From an uncultured Eubacteriales bacterium (GTDB taxonomy: Bacteria > Bacillota > Clostridia > Oscillospirales > CAG-272), in assembly GCA_934467415.1 (NCBI GenBank), contig CAKSLQ010000005.1:62001-126000 (forward strand): DNA of 64,000 bases. The letters are read 5' to 3'. The notes beneath the pieces were generated by a model, which saw only the letters and a program-made list of their open reading frames with translations, made no database searches and was not told where the DNA came from. A program made the position numbers and the translations under genes. Below, piece after piece: positions 1 through 7,886 of the stretch (its first letter is position 1; each line of letters opens with the position of its first letter).

Positions 1-473
1 ACTTCGCCGAGACCGGCATCTATGTCCCCGTCTGCTCGGACGGCGGCATCGTGTATGACCACCACATCACGCTGGCGCTGGCCATGGGCGCGGACTTTGT
101 CATGCTGGGCAGATACTTTGCCCGCTTTGACGAGAGCCCGACGAACAAGATCTCGATCGGCGGCAACTACTTCAAGGAATACTGGGGCGAGGGCTCGGCA
201 CGCGCGCGCAACTGGCAGCGCTACGACCTCGGCGGCGACAAGAAGCTGTCGTTTGAAGAGGGCGTGGACTCCTACGTTCCCTATGCGGGCAGCCTCAAGG
301 ACAACGTTGCCCTGTCGCTGAGCAAGGTGAAGTCCACGATGTGCAACTGCGGCGCGCTCACCATCAAGGAGCTGCAGGAGAAGGCGAAGATCACGCTCGT
401 CTCGGCGACCAGCATCGTCGAGGGCGGCGCGCACGACGTCATTCAGAAGGAAAAGAGCCAGACCGTGAAATAA
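1..473 (+). CDS. guaB: IMP dehydrogenase, C-terminal part (5' end cut off by the window)
   Basis: The open frame enters from the left edge in frame 3 and ends at TAA 473, giving about 157 residues. IMP dehydrogenase oxidises IMP to XMP, the first committed step of GMP synthesis, in the cytosol. The visible part contains the phosphate-binding SDGGI stretch, the GADFVMLG strand and the mobile flap (KEYWGEGSARARNWQRY) that precedes the conserved VPYAGS segment. The catalytic cysteine loop lies outside the window. The tail is rich in cysteine (MCNCGA). A GC-rich hairpin follows the stop. The flap differs from the short E. coli form, so this is a divergent Firmicutes-type enzyme. Family assignment is firm; the N-terminal half cannot be judged. 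Confidence 0.9.
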   Translation, partial: FAETGIYVPVCSDGGIVYDHHITLALAMGADFVMLGRYFARFDESPTNKISIGGNYFKEYWGEGSARARNWQRYDLGGDKKLSFEEGVDSYVPYAGSLKDNVALSLSKVKSTMCNCGALTIKELQEKAKITLVSATSIVEGGAHDVIQKEKSQTVK

Positions 474-479
474 GAAAAG

Positions 480-513
480 GCAGGGAACTTTGCAGCGCAG
501 AGTTTCCTGCTTT
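480..513 (+). terminator. Hairpin terminator after guaB
   Basis: A 14-bp stem with two G-T wobbles (480-493 with 497-510) encloses a three-base loop and is followed by TTTCTGCTT. It sits 7 nt after the guaB stop. The T tract is short, so efficiency is uncertain. Confidence 0.6.
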
Positions 514-517
514 CTGC

Positions 518-546
518 TTGCACAGACGGCGGCGGGATGGTATAAT
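518..546 (+). promoter_or_regulatory. Promoter of the TetR-type gene
   Basis: TTGCAC (518-523), a 17-nt spacer and TATAAT (541-546) lie 35 nt upstream of the regulator's start codon. This is a near-consensus sigma-A promoter directly after the guaB hairpin, so the regulator has its own transcript. Confidence 0.75.
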
Positions 547-580
547 AAGAATGTACATTTCGTTTTGTTTGGGAGGCAGT

Positions 581-1162
581 ATGTCGCAGATCACGAAACG
601 CGCGCTGGAAGCGTCGCTGAAAAACCTGCTGGCGAAGCGCCCGCTGGACAAGATCACGGTGACCGACATCACCGAGGACTGCGGGATCAACCGCATGACC
701 TTCTACTATCATTTCAAGGACATCTACGACCTTGTGGAATGGGCGTGCATCGAGGATGCGACCCGTGCGCTTGCGGGCAGAAAGACCGCCGGGACCTGGC
801 AGCAGGGCTTTTTGCGGATCTTTGAGGAGGTGCGCGACAACAAGGTCTTTGTGATGAACGTCTACCGCTGCGTCAGCCGCGAGCAGGTCGAGCGCTATCT
901 CACGCCGCTGACCGACGATCTGCTGATGGGCGTGGTCAACGAGTATGCCGCCGGGATGACCGTGCGCGAGGAGGACAAGGCGTTCATCGCGCGGGTGTAT
1001 GCCTATTCCTTCGTCGGCGTGCTGCTCGACTGGGTGCGCGATGGCATGAAGGTCGAGCCGGAGACGATCGTAGACCGCCTCGCGCTCGTGCTGCAAGGCG
1101 ACATTGCGGCGGCGCTCGGCCGCTTCCGCCTGGACAAAACTTTATCAAAAGCACCCGAGTGA
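581..1162 (+). CDS. TetR/AcrR-family transcriptional regulator (DhaS-like)
   Basis: This 193-aa protein begins at ATG 581 after GGGAGG. Residues about 8-50 form a TetR-type helix-turn-helix (DKITVTDITEDCGINRMTFYYHFKD), where the TFYYHF recognition helix is diagnostic. The rest is an all-helical ligand/dimer domain of the kind in TetR proteins related to the dihydroxyacetone-kinase regulator DhaS. It is followed after 131 nt by oleate hydratase on the same strand, with tandem palindromes between. The simplest inference is that it controls oleate hydratase in response to a fatty acid or membrane stress, though the ligand is unknown. The gene is complete and carries its own promoter. Confidence 0.85.
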   Translation: MSQITKRALEASLKNLLAKRPLDKITVTDITEDCGINRMTFYYHFKDIYDLVEWACIEDATRALAGRKTAGTWQQGFLRIFEEVRDNKVFVMNVYRCVSREQVERYLTPLTDDLLMGVVNEYAAGMTVREEDKAFIARVYAYSFVGVLLDWVRDGMKVEPETIVDRLALVLQGDIAAALGRFRLDKTLSKAPE

Positions 1163-1217
1163 TAAAAATTTTTACAGCTTTCGCCCCCGTGATGAAATTT
1201 TCATCGCGGGGGCGAAA
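1159..1217 (+). promoter_or_regulatory. Tandem palindromic operator candidate upstream of oleate hydratase
   Basis: Two similar palindromes occur about 30 bp apart: GTGATAAAAATTTTTACAGC (1159-1178, overlapping the tetR stop codon) and GTGATGAAATTTTCATCGC (1189-1207). The second is embedded in a larger near-perfect inverted repeat with 19-nt arms (1179-1197 and 1199-1217, one mismatch). The array ends 7 nt before the -35 box of the ohyA promoter. The spacing of about three helical turns suits a dimeric regulator such as the adjacent TetR protein. The larger repeat could also act as a hairpin at the end of the tetR transcript, but no T tract follows. Confidence 0.5.
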
Positions 1218-1224
1218 CTGTCTA

Positions 1225-1253
1225 TTGTAAAGCCTGCGGAATGTGGATATACT
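1225..1253 (+). promoter_or_regulatory. Promoter of oleate hydratase
   Basis: TTGTAA (1225-1230), a 17-nt spacer and TATACT (1248-1253) lie about 40 nt upstream of ATG 1294. The palindrome array abuts its upstream edge. Confidence 0.75.
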
Positions 1254-1293
1254 GAAGTCACAAAGAAAAAAACAACACACGGAGGTAACCGCT

Positions 1294-3084
1294 ATGTATT
1301 ATTCCGCAGGTACTTACGAATCCTTTGCACACCCCGAAAAGCCGGAGGGTGTGGACAGAAAATCGGCTTATATCATCGGCACCGGCCTTGCAGGTCTGTC
1401 CGCCGCCTTCTACCTGGTCCGCGACGGTCAGATGAAGGGCGAGCGCATCCACCTGCTGGAGAAGCTGGAGCTTGCGGGCGGCAGCTGTGACGGCAGAAAA
1501 GACGTGACCAAGGGCTTCTATATGCGCGGCGGCCGCGAGATGGACAACCACTTCGAGTGCATGTGGGATATGTTCCGCGACGTGCCCTCGATCGAGACGC
1601 CCGGCGTCTCGGTGCTGGACGAATACTACTGGCTCAACAAGCACGACCCCAACTACTCGCTCTGCCGCGCCACCGTAAACCGCGGCGAGGACGCACACAC
1701 CGACGGCAAGTTCACACTGGATCGCGCCAGCGCGATGGCGCTCTCCAAGCTGTTCATCACGCCGGAGAGCGAGCTGGAGGACAAGAAGATCTCGGACGTT
1801 CTGCCCGACACGTTCTGGTCCACCAACTTCTGGCTCTACTGGCAGACGATGTTCGCCTTCCAGACCTGGTCGAGCGCGCTCGAGATGAAGCGCTACCTCT
1901 GCCGCTATGTCCACCACATCGACGGTCTGCCGGACTTCAGCGCGCTGCGCTTCACGAAGTACAACCAGTATGAGAGCATGATCCTGCCGCTGGTCAAGTA
2001 CCTCGAAAGCCACGGCGTGACCATCGAGTACGGTATGGACGTGAAGAACGTCGTCATCGAGGACGAGGGCGACAAGAAGGTTGCGAAGAAGATCGTCTAT
2101 GTCAAGGACGGCGTCGAGCAGTCCATCGACCTTATCGAGGACGACCTCGTTTTCATCACCAACGGCTGCTGCACCGATACCTCCTGCTACGGCGACCAGA
2201 CCCATGCACCCGACCTCTCGAACGTGAAGAACGGCGCGGGCGAGTCCTGGGATCTGTGGAAGAACATCGCCGCTCAGGCAAAGCACGGCGAATACGGCAA
2301 TCCCGACAAGTTCTGCGGTGATACCGAGGCGACCAACTGGATGAGCGCCACGGTCGCCACGGCGGACGAGGAAGTCATCCGCCATATCATGAACATTTGC
2401 CGCCGCGATCCCCGCGCGGGCAAGGTCACCACGGGCGGCATCGTCACGGTCAGGGACAGCGTCAACAACTGGTATCTCTCCTGGACGATCAATCGCCAGC
2501 CGCAGTTCCGCGCGCAGGACAAGAATACCGTCCTCGTGTGGGTCTATGCGCTGCACACCGACGTGCCCGGCAACTATGTGAAGAAGGCGATGCGTGACTG
2601 CACCGGCGAGGAGATCTGCCGCGAGTGGCTGTATCACATCGGCGTGCCGGAGGACCGCATCCATGAGCTTGCCGGGAAGGCCTGCAACACCACCACCTGC
2701 TATATGCCCTATATCAACGCGTTCTTCCAGCCGAGAAAGCAGGAGGACCGCCCGCTGGTCGTGCCGAAGGGTGCTGTCAACTTCGCGTTCCTCGGTCAGT
2801 TTGCCGAGACGCCGCGCGACACCATCTTCACCACGGAGTATTCCATCCGCACCGGCATGGAGGCCGTCTACACGCTGCTGAACGTCGATCGCGGCGTGCC
2901 GGAGGTCTGGGGCAGCCAGTACGATGTGCGTGAGCTGCTGCGTGCCTGCTACTATGCGCTCGACAAGAAGCCGCTCCTTGAGGCGGACATCAACTTCGCC
3001 GAGAAGGAAATGATCAAAATCGCGCTGAAGAAGCTCAAAGGCACCGATATGGAGCTGCTGCTGAAAAACAGCGGCCTGATCTGA
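1294..3084 (+). CDS. ohyA: Oleate hydratase (myosin-cross-reactive antigen family)
   Basis: This 596-aa FAD enzyme adds water to the cis-9 double bond of oleic or palmitoleic acid, giving 10-hydroxy fatty acids. It detoxifies host unsaturated fatty acids and is known from gut bacteria. The N-terminus has the dinucleotide-binding motif GTGLAGLSAAFYLVRDG (about residues 30-46), followed by the family block GGREMDNHFECMWDMF. The middle contains NGCCTDTSCYGDQ, and the C-terminal third has FAFLGQFAETPRDTIFTTEYS, typical of the family. Length matches the usual 570-650 aa. The start is ATG 1294 with GGAGGT at 1281; an earlier in-frame start at 1243 has no ribosome site. It stands alone between a TetR gene and a strong terminator. 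Confidence 0.95.
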   Translation: MYYSAGTYESFAHPEKPEGVDRKSAYIIGTGLAGLSAAFYLVRDGQMKGERIHLLEKLELAGGSCDGRKDVTKGFYMRGGREMDNHFECMWDMFRDVPSIETPGVSVLDEYYWLNKHDPNYSLCRATVNRGEDAHTDGKFTLDRASAMALSKLFITPESELEDKKISDVLPDTFWSTNFWLYWQTMFAFQTWSSALEMKRYLCRYVHHIDGLPDFSALRFTKYNQYESMILPLVKYLESHGVTIEYGMDVKNVVIEDEGDKKVAKKIVYVKDGVEQSIDLIEDDLVFITNGCCTDTSCYGDQTHAPDLSNVKNGAGESWDLWKNIAAQAKHGEYGNPDKFCGDTEATNWMSATVATADEEVIRHIMNICRRDPRAGKVTTGGIVTVRDSVNNWYLSWTINRQPQFRAQDKNTVLVWVYALHTDVPGNYVKKAMRDCTGEEICREWLYHIGVPEDRIHELAGKACNTTTCYMPYINAFFQPRKQEDRPLVVPKGAVNFAFLGQFAETPRDTIFTTEYSIRTGMEAVYTLLNVDRGVPEVWGSQYDVRELLRACYYALDKKPLLEADINFAEKEMIKIALKKLKGTDMELLLKNSGLI

Positions 3085-3101
3085 TCCGACCGAACCATCG
3101 C

Positions 3102-3136
3102 AAAAAAAGAAAGCCTGCTTGCAGGCTTTCTTTTTT
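3102..3136 (+). terminator. Rho-independent terminator of oleate hydratase
   Basis: GAAAGCCTGC (3109-3118) pairs perfectly with GCAGGCTTTC (3121-3130) around a TT loop, with an A run before and six or more Ts after. It is a strong terminator and could work on both strands. Confidence 0.9.
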
Positions 3137-3206
3137 GCAGACAGCCACATAGGTAAAATATAGAGAATGCGAGTCGTCAAGGGTACCAATCCATATGTAT
3201 CTAACG

Positions 3207-3398
3207 AAGCCTCCACCTGACGGGGGAGACGTGACCCGGAACGCAAGCGTTCCTAATGAGTTTCCCTTGCGGGAAACATCATGCGAAGCATGACGGAGGG
3301 AGAGATATTGCAGAGCACAGAATAGCACGCAAATGTTACTGCGCGTTATCTCTCCCTCAGTCGCCGTTCGGCGACAGCTCCCTCGTCAGAGGGAGCCT
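3207..3398. repeat. MITE-like palindromic repeat, copy 1
   Basis: This fills much of the 564-nt gene-free stretch 3085-3648. The ends are imperfect terminal inverted repeats: the left side reads AAGCCTCCACCTGACGGGGG and the reverse complement of the right side reads AAGGCTCCCTCTGACGAGGG. Inside is a second inverted repeat, GAGGGAGAGATA paired with TATCTCTCCCTC, and the small hairpins GGAACGCAAGCGTTCC, TTTCCCTTGCGGGAAA and GTCGCCGTTCGGCGAC. A 27-bp internal stretch (3255-3281) is identical to 35540-35566 in copy 2. There is no coding capacity. Such elements are common in clostridial gut genomes and are probably moved by a transposase in trans; that is inference. Confidence 0.75.
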
Positions 3399-3576
3399 TA
3401 TTTTATGCGTTTTGCCTCATAAATGAACTTGTCAAGAATCCCTTCGCCCATCCGTTGCATATACACGCATATATATTCATTTTTGCAATCTTCGGTGTCA
3501 ACCTGCACAAAAAGTGACCATACGCAAGCTGCGTGCTCGTTATTCCGTAGAAATCAAATTTTTTCGCGCAAAACTA

Positions 3577-3608
3577 TTGCATGTTTATTCGCTGAATGCT
3601 ATAATTCA
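3577..3608 (+). promoter_or_regulatory. Arginine operon promoter with ARG-box-like inverted repeat
   Basis: TTGCAT (3577-3582), a 17-nt spacer and TATAAT (3600-3605) precede argC ATG by about 45 nt. The -10 box lies inside the inverted repeat TGAAT-N6-ATTCA (3593-3608), which resembles half sites of ArgR/AhrC boxes (canonical spacing is N4, here N6). A second TGCATAAATATAAATTCA-like stretch follows at once. Arginine repression through ArgR is likely from this and from the operon content; the regulator gene itself is not in the window. Confidence 0.6.
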
Positions 3609-3648
3609 TGCATAAATATAAATTCAAAGACACAAAGAGGTGTTCGGG

Positions 3649-4581
3649 ATGAAAAAGGTGTTTATCGACGGGGAAGCGGGGACGACGGGACTGCGCATCC
3701 GCGCGCGGCTGGCGGCGCGGACGGATATTGCGCTCGTGACCCTGCCCGAGGCGCTGCGCAAGGACGCGGCGGCGCGGAAAACGGCGCTGAACGACGCCGA
3801 CATCGCGTTTCTCTGTCTGCCGGACGCGGCGGCGGTCGAGGCGGTCGCGATGATGGAGAACCCGGACACCGTGGTGCTGGACACCTCCACCGCGCACCGC
3901 ACCGATCCGCACTTCGTGTACGGCTTCCCGGAGCTTGCGGCAGAGCAGGCGGCGCGCATCGCCGCATCGAAGCGCATCGCCGTGCCGGGCTGCCATGCCA
4001 GCGGCTTTATCGCCACGGTTGCGCCGCTGGTGCGGCGGGGGCTGCTCGCGCCGGACGCGGCGCTTACCTGCCACTCGGTCACGGGCTACAGCGGCGGCGG
4101 CAAAAAGATGATCGCCGCTTACGGCGAGGCCGACCGCAGCCCGCTCTATGACGCGCCGCGGCAGTACGGCCTCTCCCAGACGCACAAGCATCTGCCCGAG
4201 ATGGCGGCGATGTGCGGCCTGCAAAGCCCGCCGATCTTCTGCCCGATCGTGGCGGATTTCTACAGCGGCATGGTCGTCACGGTTCCGCTCTTCGCGCATC
4301 AGCTTGCGCCCGGCGCGACGGCGGCGGACGTGAAAGCGGTGCTGAAGGACGCCTACGGCGGCAGCATCGTCCGCTATACGGAGACGGCGGACGCGGACGG
4401 CTTTCTCTCGGCGGCGGCGCTCGCGGGCAAGGACGCGATGGAGATCGCCGTTTTCGGAAATGAGGCGCGCATCCTGCTCACCGCCCGCTATGACAACCTC
4501 GGCAAGGGCGCGTCCGGCGCGGCCGTGGAATGCATGAATCTTGTGCTCGGCGTCGATCCGGCGACCGGGCTGAACCTGTAA
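3649..4581 (+). CDS. argC: N-acetyl-gamma-glutamyl-phosphate reductase (short form)
   Basis: The enzyme reduces N-acetylglutamyl phosphate to the semialdehyde with NADPH, the third step of ornithine synthesis. It has 310 aa, the size of the compact ArgC type rather than the longer enterobacterial one. The nucleotide-binding start is FIDGEAGTTGLRIRARL. The catalytic cysteine is C115 in PGCHASG, and the SVTGYSGGGKKM segment and the HKHLPEM histidine region are present. ATG 3649 is chosen because AGAGGTG lies 7 nt upstream; GTG 3640 is in frame but overlaps that site. It is the first gene of the arg-car operon, ending 14 nt before argJ. Confidence 0.93.
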   Translation: MKKVFIDGEAGTTGLRIRARLAARTDIALVTLPEALRKDAAARKTALNDADIAFLCLPDAAAVEAVAMMENPDTVVLDTSTAHRTDPHFVYGFPELAAEQAARIAASKRIAVPGCHASGFIATVAPLVRRGLLAPDAALTCHSVTGYSGGGKKMIAAYGEADRSPLYDAPRQYGLSQTHKHLPEMAAMCGLQSPPIFCPIVADFYSGMVVTVPLFAHQLAPGATAADVKAVLKDAYGGSIVRYTETADADGFLSAAALAGKDAMEIAVFGNEARILLTARYDNLGKGASGAAVECMNLVLGVDPATGLNL

Positions 4582-4595
4582 ACGGAGGATAAATG

Positions 4596-5807
4596 ATGAA
4601 GATTGTTTCCGGCGGCGTCTGTGCCGCAAAGGGCTTTGCGGCAAACGGCGTACACTGCGGCATCCGCAAGAACAAGCAGAAGCGCGATCTTTCGCTGATT
4701 CTCAGCGAGACGCGTGCGGCGGCCGCGGCGGTCTATACCACCAATCTGGTCAAGGGCGCACCGCTCGTGGTGACCAAGCAGAATCTGGCGGACGGCTATG
4801 CGCAGGCGATCGTCTGCAACAGCGGCAACGCCAACACCTGCAATGCAAACGGCATCGAAATTGCCGAGGCGATGTGCGGGCTTGTGGCGGACGCGGTCGG
4901 CGTGGCGAAAAACGATGTGGTCGTGGCTTCCACGGGCGTCATCGGCCAGCCGCTCGACATCGCGCCGATCGCGGCGGGAATGCCGGCGCTTGCGGCGGGG
5001 CTGGGCGCGCACAGCGACTTTGCCGCCGAGGGGATCATGACGACCGACACCGTGAAAAAGGAGATCGCCGTCAGCTTCACCGTCGGCGGCAAAACCTGCA
5101 CCATCGGCGGCATTGCCAAGGGGTCGGGCATGATCCACCCGAACATGGCGACGATGCTGGTCTTCATCACCACCGACTGCGCCGTCAGCCCCGCCATGCT
5201 GCAAAAGGCGCTCTCCGGCGATATTGCAAACACCTTCAACATGGTCAGCGTGGACGGCGACACCTCCACCAACGATATGGTCACTGTGCTGGCCAACGGC
5301 ATGGCGGGCAACGCCGAGATTACCGCCGCGGGCGCGGATTTCACCGCGTTCATGCAGGCGCTGAACACCGTGACGGTGCATCTCTGCCGCGCGATCGCCG
5401 GGGACGGCGAGGGCGCGACCAAGCTGCTGGAGTGCAGTGTGTCCGGCGCAAAGGATACGGCGGCGGCGAAGACGGTGGCCAAGGCGGTCATCTGCTCCTC
5501 GCTTTTCAAGGCGGCGATGTTCGGCGCGGACGCCAACTGGGGGCGCGTGCTCTGCGCCATCGGCTACAGCGGCGCGCCGGTCGATGTGACCAAGGTGGGC
5601 GTGTCCTTCACCTCGGCGGCGGGAACGATTGAGGTCTGCCGCGGCGGCGCGGGTGTTCCGTTCTCCGAGGAGGAGGCGAAAAAGATCCTCACCGAGCATG
5701 AGATCGGCGTGGTGATTACGCTCGGCGACGGAGAGGGAAGCGCCACGGCATGGGGCTGCGACCTCACCTATGACTATGTGAAGATCAACGGCGACTACAG
5801 GACCTGA
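4596..5807 (+). CDS. argJ: Bifunctional ornithine acetyltransferase / N-acetylglutamate synthase
   Basis: ArgJ moves the acetyl group from N-acetylornithine to glutamate, closing the acetyl cycle; many versions also make N-acetylglutamate from acetyl-CoA. The 403-aa precursor contains the self-cleavage site MATML, with nucleophile T186, preceded by GIAKGSGMIHPN. The alpha/beta subunits are therefore expected to form by autoproteolysis. The C-terminal half carries SSLFKAAMFGADANWGR, also typical. ATG 4596 sits 7 nt after GGAGG; ATG 4593 is the alternative. The presence of argJ explains why no argA or argE is needed in this cluster. Confidence 0.94.
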   Translation: MKIVSGGVCAAKGFAANGVHCGIRKNKQKRDLSLILSETRAAAAAVYTTNLVKGAPLVVTKQNLADGYAQAIVCNSGNANTCNANGIEIAEAMCGLVADAVGVAKNDVVVASTGVIGQPLDIAPIAAGMPALAAGLGAHSDFAAEGIMTTDTVKKEIAVSFTVGGKTCTIGGIAKGSGMIHPNMATMLVFITTDCAVSPAMLQKALSGDIANTFNMVSVDGDTSTNDMVTVLANGMAGNAEITAAGADFTAFMQALNTVTVHLCRAIAGDGEGATKLLECSVSGAKDTAAAKTVAKAVICSSLFKAAMFGADANWGRVLCAIGYSGAPVDVTKVGVSFTSAAGTIEVCRGGAGVPFSEEEAKKILTEHEIGVVITLGDGEGSATAWGCDLTYDYVKINGDYRT

Positions 5808-5850
5808 GCAGTCGCTTTTGCGATACGGCAAAGCAATAAAGGAGAAGACA

Positions 5851-6720
5851 ATGACGGTTTCCAATGCGGATCGCGCGGCGATCCTGGTTCACGCGCTGCC
5901 CTATATCAAGAAATACACCGGCAAGATCGTGGTCATCAAGTACGGCGGCAGCGCCATGCAGAGCGAAACGCTCAAAAACTCGGTCGTGCGCGACGTGATC
6001 CTCTTACACCTGATCGGCGTGAAGGTCGTGCTGGTGCACGGCGGCGGCCCGGAGATCACCGAGCTGCTCACCCGCCTCGGCAAGGAGACGAAGTTTGTCG
6101 GCGGCCTGCGCGTCACCGACCGCGAGACGGTCGAGGCGGCGCAGATGGTGCTGGCGGGCAAGGTCAACAAGAGCCTCGTCAACCTCATCGAGTGCAGCGG
6201 CGGCCGCGCCGTCGGCCTGTGCGGCATGGACGGACACATGATCTCCGCCGTGCAGAAGGACCCGGCGCTCGGCTACGTCGGCAGAATCACCGCCGTCGAT
6301 CCGACCCCGGTGCTCGACCTGCTCGAAAAGGGCTATATCCCGGTTGTCTCCACGCTCGGCTGCGACGACGCGGGCAATGTATACAATGTCAACGCCGATA
6401 CCGCCGCGGCAAAGCTGGCGGCCACGCTCCGTGCCGAGAGCCTGATCTCGCTCACCGACACGGCGGGTATCCTGCGCGACAAGGACGATCCCGCGACGCT
6501 CATCTCGCGCGTGACGGTCGCCGAGACCGAGCAGCTCATCGCCGACGGCGTGATCGCGGGCGGTATGCTGCCGAAGGTGGAATGCTGCACCGACGCCATC
6601 CGCGGCGGCGTGCGCCGCGTCTTCATCATCGACGGGCGCGTGCCGCACTCGATTCTGATTGAGACGCTGACCGATGAAGGCATCGGCACGATGTTTGAGG
6701 GAGAGGGGGAACAGGTATGA
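5851..6720 (+). CDS. argB: N-acetylglutamate kinase
   Basis: This amino-acid-kinase-fold enzyme phosphorylates N-acetylglutamate, the usual feedback-controlled step. The 289-aa product shows the ATP-binding VVIKYGGSAM start, the VLVHGGGPEI glycine loop, the KFVGGLRVTD segment, the substrate loop NVNADTAAAKLA and the C-terminal GGMLPKVE. The N-terminal helix (about residues 1-25) before the kinase core resembles the extension found in arginine-sensitive hexameric kinases, so feedback inhibition by arginine is plausible. The start at ATG 5851 has GGAG 10 nt upstream. It overlaps argD by 4 nt (ATGA), indicating translational coupling. Confidence 0.94.
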   Translation: MTVSNADRAAILVHALPYIKKYTGKIVVIKYGGSAMQSETLKNSVVRDVILLHLIGVKVVLVHGGGPEITELLTRLGKETKFVGGLRVTDRETVEAAQMVLAGKVNKSLVNLIECSGGRAVGLCGMDGHMISAVQKDPALGYVGRITAVDPTPVLDLLEKGYIPVVSTLGCDDAGNVYNVNADTAAAKLAATLRAESLISLTDTAGILRDKDDPATLISRVTVAETEQLIADGVIAGGMLPKVECCTDAIRGGVRRVFIIDGRVPHSILIETLTDEGIGTMFEGEGEQV

Positions 6721-7886
6721 ACACCTTTGAGACCGACGCCGCGTTTGTCGCGCACACCTATGCGCGCTTTCCGGTGGAGATCGTCGGCGGCAGGGGCTCG
6801 GTGCTGACCGGGAGCGACGGCAAAAGCTACATCGACCTCGGCAGCGGCATCGCGGTCAACACGCTCGGCGTCTGCGACGCGGGCTGGACCAAGGCCGTCA
6901 CCGACCAGCTGCACCGCGTCTGCCACACCTCCAACCTCTATTACAGCGCGCCCTGCGCAAATCTTGCGGCAGAGCTTTGCGCCCGCACCGGGATGCAGAA
7001 GGTGTTCTTCTCCAATTCCGGCGCGGAGGCCAACGAGTGCGCCGTCAAGGCGGCGCGCGCCTACGGCGCGGCCAAGCACGGCGCGGACTGCTACACGATC
7101 CTCACGCTCAAAAACAGCTTTCACGGGCGGACGCTCACCACGCTTGCCGCAACCGGGCAGGACGTGTTCCACGAGAAGTTTCAGCCGCTGACGCCCGGCT
7201 TTGTCTCAATCGAGCCGACACCCGCGGCGCTTGCCGCCGCGCTCGGCACCTACAGGGTGGCCGGGGTGCTGTTTGAGATCGTGCGCGGCGAGGGCGGCGT
7301 GCTGCCGCTTGACAAAGCCTTCGTCGATGCGCTGGTGAAAGAAGCGGCGGCGCACGATTTTCTGCTCATGTGCGACGAGGTGCAGTGCGGCAACGGCCGC
7401 TCCGGCACGCTCTATGCGTACATGCAGTACGGCCTGTCTCCCGACGTCGTCACCACGGCCAAGGGGCTTGGCGGCGGTCTGCCGCTCGGTGCAACGCTGC
7501 TCGGCGACAAGGTCGCCGACCTGTTTACGCCCGGCTCCAACGGCTCGACCTTCGGCGGCAATCCGATTGCCGCGGCGGGTGCGCTCTATGTGCTCTCCGA
7601 GCTTGACGACGACCTGCTTGCGGGGGTGAGACACAAGTCCGAACTGATTTGCGCCGCGCTCACGGGCGCGCCCGGCGTCGGGAGCGTCACCGGGCTCGGT
7701 CTGATGCTCGGCGTGCAGACGGCGCTGCCCGCCAAGGAGGTCGCGTCCCGCTGCATCGGGCGCGGCGTGCTGGTGCTGACGGCCAAAGACAAGGTGCGGC
7801 TGCTGCCCGCGCTGAACATCCCGGACGACCTGCTCATGCAGGCGCTCGGCATTCTGAAAGACATCTGTGCGGAGGGTGTACAATGA
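6717..7886 (+). CDS. argD: Acetylornithine aminotransferase
   Basis: This class-III PLP aminotransferase converts N-acetylglutamate semialdehyde to N-acetylornithine. It has 389 aa. The family features are FFSNSGAEANECAVKAAR, the FHGRTLTTLAATGQ loop, the aspartate of LMCDEVQCGNGRSG, the PLP lysine K249 in TTAKGLGGGLPLGA, and the C-terminal RLLPALNI. Its start overlaps the argB stop, and its own stop overlaps argF's ATG. Class-III members can use related substrates, but the operon context fixes this one. Confidence 0.94.
   Translation: MNTFETDAAFVAHTYARFPVEIVGGRGSVLTGSDGKSYIDLGSGIAVNTLGVCDAGWTKAVTDQLHRVCHTSNLYYSAPCANLAAELCARTGMQKVFFSNSGAEANECAVKAARAYGAAKHGADCYTILTLKNSFHGRTLTTLAATGQDVFHEKFQPLTPGFVSIEPTPAALAAALGTYRVAGVLFEIVRGEGGVLPLDKAFVDALVKEAAAHDFLLMCDEVQCGNGRSGTLYAYMQYGLSPDVVTTAKGLGGGLPLGATLLGDKVADLFTPGSNGSTFGGNPIAAAGALYVLSELDDDLLAGVRHKSELICAALTGAPGVGSVTGLGLMLGVQTALPAKEVASRCIGRGVLVLTAKDKVRLLPALNIPDDLLMQALGILKDICAEGVQ

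Noticed and set aside
3207..3398. CRISPR array or tRNA gene in the repeat-rich gap
   Set aside because: The repeats are inverted, not regularly spaced direct repeats, and no cloverleaf or cas gene is present.
3409..3648. A T-box or riboswitch leader ahead of the arginine operon
   Set aside because: The leader from the promoter to argC is only about 40 nt, too short for a T-box, and no terminator/antiterminator pair is present.
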